Assembly: GCA_009927835.1 (NCBI GenBank)
Contig: RFMG01000184.1
Span: 1-32,542 of the forward strand
DNA: 32,542 nucleotides
Direction of reading: 5' to 3'
Source of the DNA: Verrucomicrobiota bacterium
Lineage (GTDB): Bacteria > Verrucomicrobiota > Verrucomicrobiia > Methylacidiphilales > Verrucolacustridaceae
Positions 7,341-14,358 of this stretch are shown in pieces. Position 1 is the first letter of the stretch. Every line of letters begins with the position of its first letter. Made by a program: the position numbers and the translations under genes. The notes under the pieces are model-generated. The model was not told the DNA's origin. It worked only from the letters and a program-made list of their open reading frames with translations, and searched no databases.

Positions 7341-8302
7341 TCCCGGGTCCCCACGGCGGCACGCACCCGCTTCAAAACCTCTTCGGCCGTTTTTCTAGCT
7401 TTGGCGCCCCCGTCCCTCATCCACATTTCCACACGCTTGGGGTCGGCGACCAGCTCCTCCCTCTTTTTTCTCATTCCCTCAAACTCCTTGAGAACCAGGT
7501 CGGCCAAGCTCTTCTTCAAATCCCCATATCCGCTCCCACCCTGCTCCATCCGCCTGCGGTACTCCGCCCGCTCCCCCTCCGACCCCACCAAACGGGCCAA
7601 CCCCCACAGGATGCTCCCCTCCACCACCTTGGGTGCCTCCACGGGCGTGGAGTCGGTCTTGATGCCCATGATTTTCTTATGCAACTCCTTTTCCGGGGCA
7701 AAAATCTCCAGCGTGTTGCCGTAGGATTTGCTCATTTTCTGCCCGTCCACCCCGGGGACGACACCGGCATCCTCACGGATGACCGACTCCGGCAATTTGA
7801 ACACCTGTCCGTACCTCTCGTTGAATTTTCCCGCAATATCCCTGGCTACCTCCAGATGCTGCTTCTGATCCTGACCCACCGGAACCCGGTCGGCATCATA
7901 AAGAAGAATATCGGCGGCCATCAGCACCGGGTAAGCAAAGAGCCCGTGGGAAGCAGCAATACCCTTGGCCACCTTGTCCTTATAGCTGTGGCATCTCTCC
8001 AACAACCCCATCGGGGTTACGGTCGAGAGATACCAAGCCAATTCGTGCACCTCTGGAACAGCGCTTTGCCTGAAGACGACCGCTTTTTCAGGGTCCACAC
8101 CGCAGGCCAGAAGATCCAGATAGGTCTCGGCCACCAAACTGGTCAGCTGGCCGGGGGCCGTCGCACCGGTCAGTGCGTGATAATCAGCCAGAAAGTAGTA
8201 GGCCTCCCCCTCATTTTGCATCTGCACGGCGGGCCGAATCATTCCAAAATAGTTGCCCAGGTGAAGCCTCCCGGTGGGCTGAATTCCGGACAGATAACGC
8301 AT
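7337..8302 (-). CDS. trpS: Tryptophanyl-tRNA synthetase
   Basis: I use the ATG at 8302, not the ORF-track start at 8401, because MRYLSGIQPTGRLHLGNYFG is the conserved N-terminus of bacterial TrpRS. The HIGH-type motif is HLGN (residues 14-17) and the KMSKS loop is present intact (189-193). The 321-aa length fits class Ic TrpRS. It charges tRNA-Trp in the cytoplasm. It heads the minus-strand unit trpS-scpA-scpB-pheA and is divergent from hpnC, with about 125 bp between the starts that must contain both promoters. Confidence 0.95.
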   Translation of the reverse strand: MRYLSGIQPTGRLHLGNYFGMIRPAVQMQNEGEAYYFLADYHALTGATAPGQLTSLVAETYLDLLACGVDPEKAVVFRQSAVPEVHELAWYLSTVTPMGLLERCHSYKDKVAKGIAASHGLFAYPVLMAADILLYDADRVPVGQDQKQHLEVARDIAGKFNERYGQVFKLPESVIREDAGVVPGVDGQKMSKSYGNTLEIFAPEKELHKKIMGIKTDSTPVEAPKVVEGSILWGLARLVGSEGERAEYRRRMEQGGSGYGDLKKSLADLVLKEFEGMRKKREELVADPKRVEMWMRDGGAKARKTAEEVLKRVRAAVGTRE

Positions 8303-8427
8303 CCTTGATCGTGGCCTTGGAATCTCCTTTTCGGCCAGATTTTTCTGTAAGTTGTTCAAGGTGCAATGGAAAAACCATCTCCACATGTCGTCTCGCCTCA
8401 TCGCACCTTTTCTGCGAATTTACCCCG

Positions 8428-9357
8428 ATGGTTGGCGCACCCAGCTCCATTTCCCCGGCGTCCGTTGCCTTGCCAACCGATCCCTATGCAGCGTGCACCC
8501 GGTTGGCCAGGGAACATTACGAAAACTTTCCCGTCGGCCGCCTCGTGCCCAAGAAACTTCGCCCCCACGTCCACGCCGTCTATGCCTTTGCCCGGGTGGC
8601 CGACGACCTGGCGGACGAGGGGTACGCTGATCCCCGCCAAAAAGACCCTGACTCGAAGGCCCCGACTCAAGCCCAGAGACTCGCCGTCTTGGAGTCCTAC
8701 CGGGAGGCCTGGCAACAGGCCCTGAAGGGCGAACCGTACGACCCGCAGTACCAGTGGATCTTTTCCCCGCTGCAAAGAACAAAAGCCGAGCTCAACCTTC
8801 CCGACTCTCTCTTCACCGATCTTCTCAGTGCCTTCGCCCAGGACATTGTCCAGCGGCGATACGAGACCTTTCCGGACGTCCTCGACTACTGTCGCCGAAG
8901 TGCCAACCCAATCGGAAGGTTGGTCCTCCTGATCCATGGGGAACGAAGCGTCGAACTCGCGCAACTTTCCGACCATGTGTGCACCGGACTGCAACTGGCG
9001 AACTTCTGGCAGGACATCTCGGTCGACCTTGGCAAAGACCGCATCTATCTTCCCCAGTCCGATCTCCGTCGTCTCGGGGTGGCCGAGGAGGATCTGTTCG
9101 CCGGCCGCGTCACCCCCAATTTTCGCAACTGCGTTCGCTACCAGTGCGAAAAAACATGGGCTTTTTTTCGCGAAGGGGAACCCCTCTCCAGTCGTCTGCC
9201 CCGTCCCTTGTCCTGGGAAATTCGGCTCACCTGGCTGGGCGGAACGGAGATTCTCCGAAAAATAGAGTCCCGCGCGCACGACACATTAAGCCAACGGCCG
9301 CAGGTCTCGAAATTCGATTTCGTCCGGCTCGGTCTCCAGGCCTTCTTCGGCCGATGA
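8428..9357 (+). CDS. hpnC: Squalene/phytoene synthase family protein HpnC
   Basis: This protein of about 309 aa begins at ATG 8428; the ORF is open further upstream but that part covers the trpS region. It carries both prenyl-diphosphate-binding motifs of trans-isoprenyl head-to-head synthases: FARVADDLADE (Asp59, Asp60, Asp63) and LANFWQDISVDLGKDRIYLP. In hopanoid bacteria HpnC converts presqualene diphosphate to hydroxysqualene. HpnC rather than HpnD is assigned because the next gene has the HpnD-like sequence and HpnC customarily comes first. The stop overlaps the next start as ATGA. It forms a two-gene plus-strand unit with the hpnD-hpnE fusion. Confidence 0.88.
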   Translation: MVGAPSSISPASVALPTDPYAACTRLAREHYENFPVGRLVPKKLRPHVHAVYAFARVADDLADEGYADPRQKDPDSKAPTQAQRLAVLESYREAWQQALKGEPYDPQYQWIFSPLQRTKAELNLPDSLFTDLLSAFAQDIVQRRYETFPDVLDYCRRSANPIGRLVLLIHGERSVELAQLSDHVCTGLQLANFWQDISVDLGKDRIYLPQSDLRRLGVAEEDLFAGRVTPNFRNCVRYQCEKTWAFFREGEPLSSRLPRPLSWEIRLTWLGGTEILRKIESRAHDTLSQRPQVSKFDFVRLGLQAFFGR

Positions 9358-11540
9358 ACTCTTCCCAGCCCCCCGGAGGCACAGGAGAACGAATCACCCG
9401 CAGGAGCGGATCCAATCTGGCCCTTTCGTTCATCTGCCTGCCCAAGGAGCAGAGGCAGGCCATGTCCACCTTTTATGCATTCTGCCGGACGGTCGACGAC
9501 GTTGTGGACGAAACCACCCAGACGCTTTCGGAGCGCCAGGAGCAACTTTCAGCCTGGCGGGAGGACATCCGCGCGATTTACCGCGGCAACCCCATGCAAC
9601 CCCTCGCGCAGGAGCTTGCCCCGGTGGTTCGGAAATATCTTATCCCACCCGAACCTCTTCTTGAAATCCTGGCCGGGGTGGAAATGGATTTGACGAAAAC
9701 CCGGTATGAGACCTTTGCCGAGTTGGAAAAGTACTGTTACGGCGTTGCCTCCGCCGTGGGCCTCGTTTCCATCAACATTTTCTGCTGTCAGACTCGCGCC
9801 GCCCGTGACTACGCCATCGCCTTGGGGATGGCTTTTCAGCTGACCAACATTCTTCGGGATGTTGCTTACGACCTTCAGAAGTTTGGCCGCATCTATCTTC
9901 CCCTGGAGGAGTGTCGGACCTTTGGAGTCTTGGAGGAAGATTTACGAAAAACGGTTCTCACCCCGGGAGTCGCGAGGCTGTTCCGGCTTCAATACTTTCG
10001 TGCCCGACACTACTTCGAGAAGGCGGACCGACTCATCCCCGAGAGTGATCGCCCCCACCTTTCTGCCGCGCTTCTCATGACCGGGGTATATCGGGATCTA
10101 CTCGAAAAGCTGCGTCAAAATCACTTCGAGGTGCTTCGGGGTCCCGTCAAACTCACGCGGTGGGAAAAGCTCAAAGCCCTTCGTCGAGGCAGGGCCCGGC
10201 TGGGCCAAGTTCATGAAAAGCGTCGCGCCCCCTCCCGTATCGCGGTGATCGGGGGCGGCTTTGCGGGGAGCGCCGCTGCTTTTGCCCTCGCCCGGGCAGG
10301 TCACCGGGTGGAGCTGTTCGAGGCAAAACCCCAACTGGGTGGGCGGGCGCACAGTTACCGCGAAACCAAGACAGGCACGACGCTCGACAATGGACAACAC
10401 ATCCTCATGGGCTGCTACCACCACACCCTTGAAATGATCGAGGCACTGGGCAACGGGGATCGTTTGGAAAAACATGACCGGTTGGACTTGGCCTTCGTAA
10501 GTTCCCGACGCGGCCGCAGCGTTCTCCGCTCCTCCCCCCTGCCGCCTCCTTTTCATCTTTTGGGAGGCCTTTTTGGATTTGCGGAGCTCTCCTGGACGGA
10601 TCGCTGGGCAATCCTGAACTTTCCGACCCGCGCAAAGTCACATCCGCCACAAGCAGGAGAAAGCACCCAAAATTGGCTGGGAAGATTGGGCCAAACCTCG
10701 GGATCGATCCGAGCGCTATGGGAGCCCTTCTGTCTGGCTGCCCTGAATGCCCCCATCGGCTCTGCAGATGCGGGTCTGTTCTGGGAAGTCACCTGCAGGG
10801 CACTTTTTGGCACCGCACGGGACGCGGCGATTTATTTTGATCGGAGCGGGCTTACCCATCTGCTTCAGCCTGAGTTGGGTATCTTTCTTGAGGCTACGGG
10901 AGGCGGTCTTCACCTCGCGACGCCGATCGAATCCTTCACGCTCGACAGTGCAAAACAAAAGGTCACCTCCATCCTTCTGAAAAACGGGGAAAAAAAGGTT
11001 TTTGATGACTTTGTCCTCGCTGTTCCATGGGCGGCAGCCGCAAAGCTTTTACCGATGGGGGATCGGGCACAGCAGTTGGCCGCGAGCTTTCTGCCCGGTC
11101 CAATCCTCGGAATCCATCTTTGGACCGATCTTCCGCTGGCTCCCGACCTGATCACAGGATTTCTCGATTCCCCTCTCCACTGGCTTTTTGATCGCACGTC
11201 CACCTTGCCGGACGGACATACGGGCCACCTGTATGCCGCAGTGATTAGCGCCATTTCCGACCGGATCGATCAATCCGGCAAAGAGTTGCTCGAACTCGTC
11301 CTGTCGGAAATTCACAGGCTCCTTCCCGGAAGCCGGAACTGCAACGTGACCCATCACGTGGTCTATAAGTCCCGGGATGCGACTTTCATGGGATCTCCCG
11401 GCGAGCCGCTCACTCGCCCAGGCCCCGTCACCTCCATTCAGAATCTGTTCCTGGCGGGAGATTGGACCCAGACAGGCCTCCCCGCCACGATTGAGGGGGC
11501 CGTCCTCTCAGGACTCAAATCAGCCTTCGCGATTGGCTGA
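9354..11540 (+). CDS. hpnDE: Fused presqualene diphosphate synthase (HpnD) and hydroxysqualene dehydroxylase (HpnE)
   Basis: This is a single uninterrupted ORF of 728 aa from ATG 9354. Residues 1 to about 285 are a squalene/phytoene synthase-type domain (FCRTVDDVVDE at about 45-53, NILRDVAYDLQ at about 164, GRIYLP) corresponding to HpnD. After a basic linker (RRGRARLGQVHEKRR), residues from about 295 onward form a flavin amine oxidase-like domain. It has a Rossmann GGGFAG loop near residue 300, FEAKPQLGGRA, and the C-terminal AGDWTQTGLPATIEGA, corresponding to HpnE. The usual sizes are about 280 and 430 aa in separate genes. HpnD couples two farnesyl-PP to presqualene-PP and HpnE reduces hydroxysqualene to squalene. 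No stop or in-frame Met separates the halves. An out-of-frame ATGA at 10213 leaves a small chance that compensating indels fused two genes. Confidence 0.85.
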   Translation: MNSSQPPGGTGERITRRSGSNLALSFICLPKEQRQAMSTFYAFCRTVDDVVDETTQTLSERQEQLSAWREDIRAIYRGNPMQPLAQELAPVVRKYLIPPEPLLEILAGVEMDLTKTRYETFAELEKYCYGVASAVGLVSINIFCCQTRAARDYAIALGMAFQLTNILRDVAYDLQKFGRIYLPLEECRTFGVLEEDLRKTVLTPGVARLFRLQYFRARHYFEKADRLIPESDRPHLSAALLMTGVYRDLLEKLRQNHFEVLRGPVKLTRWEKLKALRRGRARLGQVHEKRRAPSRIAVIGGGFAGSAAAFALARAGHRVELFEAKPQLGGRAHSYRETKTGTTLDNGQHILMGCYHHTLEMIEALGNGDRLEKHDRLDLAFVSSRRGRSVLRSSPLPPPFHLLGGLFGFAELSWTDRWAILNFPTRAKSHPPQAGESTQNWLGRLGQTSGSIRALWEPFCLAALNAPIGSADAGLFWEVTCRALFGTARDAAIYFDRSGLTHLLQPELGIFLEATGGGLHLATPIESFTLDSAKQKVTSILLKNGEKKVFDDFVLAVPWAAAAKLLPMGDRAQQLAASFLPGPILGIHLWTDLPLAPDLITGFLDSPLHWLFDRTSTLPDGHTGHLYAAVISAISDRIDQSGKELLELVLSEIHRLLPGSRNCNVTHHVVYKSRDATFMGSPGEPLTRPGPVTSIQNLFLAGDWTQTGLPATIEGAVLSGLKSAFAIG

Positions 11541-12263
11541 GTTTTTTTCAAGGCCATCGAGGAAATCAGCCAAAGCCCGGCTCATCGCATCTCTGGCATG
11601 GGTACAACCCGCCACCGCAGGAAGGAGTTCGATCAACCGCCAGGGGCGAAGGGCAAGGTGAATCCCGATCTTGAAAGGTGTGCTTTTTCCAGTCTCGCGA
11701 TCGCAACCCAGTAAAAAAAGATCCGCCGGCAGCAACTTGTCCGCATGGTCGCTCACGGCTCGCAAGCCGACGAGGGGAACCCGGTGCTCGCGACACGCTT
11801 CGGCCACATACTCCCACTCCATCTCGACGATTCCACAGCCCGTCCTGCGTCCCAACTCCAGCTTTGCCTTTCCGGTCCCGATAATTTCGCGGGCGGTATG
11901 CCACTGGCCTGGACGCACCGATCTCTCGCTCCGGCACCAGCGATGAAAGGGCTCCCAATCCTCCGAATGGAACGAGGTCAGATCCCCCTCGTCCCAGGCC
12001 GGATCCAACGCCCCGGCCAATCCGGCGAGGATGACCCCCCGACAGGAATGCTCCTTCAGCCAGGCAGAAACCTTTTTTTCCATTCCCTCATGGCCCATAC
12101 CGGTCCGGGCGGAGATCACTGGAGTTCCCTTCCAAAATCCCCGGATGGTTTCCAACCCCGCCTCCATGCGGCTGGTTCCACCCAACCGTCCCCACGTGGG
12201 CCCAGCCTCGAACTCCATCGGAAAAAGAATCCCAACCGGCTGGGTAGTTTCAGATCCAGCCAT
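11520..12263 (-). CDS. hpnG: HpnG-like nucleosidase/phosphorylase
   Basis: I use the ATG at 12263; the 12350 start would run back into shc. The 247-aa product has the nucleoside phosphorylase/nucleosidase fold signatures: LAGLAGALDP with GDL (about 80-94), VEMEWEYVAEA with Glu149 (ribose-contacting ME), and GLRAVSDHADK with Asp172. In hopanoid clusters HpnG removes adenine from adenosylhopane. The position directly downstream of shc (26 bp) supports that role, though a general MTA/SAH nucleosidase cannot be excluded. No hpnH is in the window. Its 3' end overlaps the hpnDE 3' end by 21 bp, converging. Confidence 0.72.
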   Translation of the reverse strand: MAGSETTQPVGILFPMEFEAGPTWGRLGGTSRMEAGLETIRGFWKGTPVISARTGMGHEGMEKKVSAWLKEHSCRGVILAGLAGALDPAWDEGDLTSFHSEDWEPFHRWCRSERSVRPGQWHTAREIIGTGKAKLELGRRTGCGIVEMEWEYVAEACREHRVPLVGLRAVSDHADKLLPADLFLLGCDRETGKSTPFKIGIHLALRPWRLIELLPAVAGCTHARDAMSRALADFLDGLEKNSANREG

Positions 12264-12289
12264 AAAAAAAAGAAACAAAACCGGGGCTG

Positions 12290-14278
12290 TTAGTGGGCCC
12301 CGTAGCTTTGCACCATTTGCTGGTACTCCCCGAGCGCCAAAAGGGGCCAATTCAACCGGTACATGTCATACCGCAGGTAAAAAACGCAGGGAAATCCCGT
12401 TCCCGTGATCAGCTTTTCCTCCCAGCTTCCGTCGGGTTGTTGGGTCTCGATCAGGTATCGAACCGCACGTCGAACACTGGGCCTTTGGATGTCACCACAC
12501 GCCAACAGCCCCATCAGCCCCCACCCCGTCTGCGATGCCGTGCTGATTCCTCTTCCCTTGAAACGTGGATCATCATAGGAGCCACAACTCTCCCCCCATC
12601 CTCCGTCCGGATTCTGGGCGCACTCCAGCCAGTCCCGCCCGCGAATGACCCAGTGCTCGTTCATGTCGTAGCTGATTCCATGAAGCCCCCGTAACACCTG
12701 CCACGTGCCATAAATATAGTTTACCCCCCAGCGTCCATACCAGGAGCCGTCCTCCTCCTGCGTCTCCTGCAAAAAGCGTATCGCCCGCTGAACTTGGGGG
12801 TCGCTTTTCGGAACCCCGCACTTCCCCATCACTTCCAGCATCCGCCCCGTGATGTCGGCACACGGCGGATCCAAAATCGCGTTGTGGTCCGCAAAGGGCA
12901 CGTCCTCCAGCCACTTTTTGTTCACATTCTTGTCAAACGCCCCATAGCCGCCGTTGTCACACTGGAAGCTTTTTGCCCAGGCCAAACCCCTCTCGGAAGC
13001 TGCCTTTTGCGTCGCCGGATCACTCGCCCGCACCATCCGCAGGCCCAGAAGAACCTTGGCCGTGTCGTCCACGTCGGGATACCAGTCATTGAAGTACTCA
13101 AAGGCCCACCCACCGGTCACACGGGTGGGATTTTTCACCGCCCAATCCCCACGGATCTTGACTTCCTTCGAGAGCAGCCAATCCGCACCCTTTTGCATGG
13201 CCGGTGCGTCCGGCTTGACCCCTGCCGCACCGAGCGCGGTCAACGTGATCGCCGTATCCCATACGGGACTCAAGCACGGTTGCACCCGGAAATCCCCATG
13301 GGCCGCGTCATCCACCTCCAATCCCTCCAGGTCCCTCACCGCCTTTCGCATCGCAGGATGCTCGTCGGAGTAGCCGAGACACTGGAACGCGAGAATGGTG
13401 TTCATCATCGAGGGGAAGATCGCGGCCAATCCCTCCGACCCCGGTCCCGTGCGATCCAGAATCCACCTCTCCGCCACCTTTAACGCGTGCTTACGAAACG
13501 GCTTCCACGAAAGCCCCTCCAAAATGCCCAAAAGCTCGTTCACCCGGATAAAAAAGTTTTTCATCGAGAGAAACCGTCTCTCCACGGGATGAAAGAACGG
13601 CCCACCCTCGACCCCGTACGGATACAGCTCATGCAGCTGCTTTTCGGGCGGCAAATGCGTCGTGGGGCGGAAACTACGGATCACGGAGAGGGGCACCACG
13701 ATCGCCCTTGTCCACGAGCTCATTTCAAACATGTTGAAAGGAGCCCAGTTGGGGAGCAGGAGAATTTCAGGAGGAATGTTCGGCAAATACTTCCAAGGGT
13801 ACTGACCCAACATCGCCAGGTAGAGTTTGCAATAGGTGTTGGTGCGAGGGATCCCCCCCAAACGAAGTGCCGCGGCCCGCGCTTTTCTCATCTCGGGTTC
13901 GTCCGGGGTGAAACCCGCCAATTTCAGACTGAAATAACTTTTTACGGTGGCCGTGACATTGCTGGGGCCTCCCGGGTAAATCGGCCAGCCACCGTCGGGC
14001 AACTGCCGCTGCAAAATGTGCCTCACAATCTTGGCCTCTTTTGCCCGATCCACCTTTCCCCTCAAATACATCAAGAGGTGGTAATCGCACGCAACGGTGG
14101 AATCCACAAACAGCTCCCCCACCCAGTGGCCATCCTCTTTCTGCAACCCCAACAGGTAATCCCTGCAGGCGTCCACGGCCTTGCGCAAAGCTCCCAGGTC
14201 GACGTCCGCAGGATCCATCCCCACCAACTCAGGACTGGGTGACCGAACCGACGAAGAGGACTCAAATTTGGCCGGCAT
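12290..14278 (-). CDS. shc: Squalene-hopene cyclase
   Basis: The 662-aa length and sequence match class II triterpene cyclases. The catalytic DVDD is at residues 402-405 (WYPDVDDTAKVLLGL), and several QW repeats are present, such as QEEDGSWYGRWGVNYIYGTW and QQPDGSWEE. The C-terminal VFYLRYDMYRLNWPLLALGEY is also typical of the family. It cyclises squalene to hopene and diplopterol at the cytoplasmic membrane. It uses the squalene made by the convergent hpnC and hpnDE genes and is followed by the hpnG-like gene. No frameshift is visible. Confidence 0.96.
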   Translation of the reverse strand: MPAKFESSSSVRSPSPELVGMDPADVDLGALRKAVDACRDYLLGLQKEDGHWVGELFVDSTVACDYHLLMYLRGKVDRAKEAKIVRHILQRQLPDGGWPIYPGGPSNVTATVKSYFSLKLAGFTPDEPEMRKARAAALRLGGIPRTNTYCKLYLAMLGQYPWKYLPNIPPEILLLPNWAPFNMFEMSSWTRAIVVPLSVIRSFRPTTHLPPEKQLHELYPYGVEGGPFFHPVERRFLSMKNFFIRVNELLGILEGLSWKPFRKHALKVAERWILDRTGPGSEGLAAIFPSMMNTILAFQCLGYSDEHPAMRKAVRDLEGLEVDDAAHGDFRVQPCLSPVWDTAITLTALGAAGVKPDAPAMQKGADWLLSKEVKIRGDWAVKNPTRVTGGWAFEYFNDWYPDVDDTAKVLLGLRMVRASDPATQKAASERGLAWAKSFQCDNGGYGAFDKNVNKKWLEDVPFADHNAILDPPCADITGRMLEVMGKCGVPKSDPQVQRAIRFLQETQEEDGSWYGRWGVNYIYGTWQVLRGLHGISYDMNEHWVIRGRDWLECAQNPDGGWGESCGSYDDPRFKGRGISTASQTGWGLMGLLACGDIQRPSVRRAVRYLIETQQPDGSWEEKLITGTGFPCVFYLRYDMYRLNWPLLALGEYQQMVQSYGAH

Positions 14279-14330
14279 GACGGCTTATCCTAATGTCCGG
14301 ACCTCGAGGGTCAAACTTCAATCTTCTTGT

Positions 14331-14358
14331 GTAATATTATGAACACCAAACACTTCAA
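14331..14358 (-). promoter_or_regulatory. Candidate sigma-70 promoter for shc
   Basis: On the minus strand the 76-bp glgP-shc gap contains TTGAAG, a 16-bp spacer, and TATTAC. These resemble -35 and -10 boxes and sit in an AT-rich patch about 50 bp before the shc start. The match is weak (spacing 16), the -35 touches the end of the glucan phosphorylase gene, and read-through from upstream is possible. Confidence 0.3.

Noticed and set aside
8754-9353. N-terminal 200 codons of the 928-aa ORF as part of HpnD-HpnE
   Set aside because: This stretch is hpnC read in another frame; the ATG at 9354 overlaps the hpnC stop as ATGA and begins the recognised HpnD domain.
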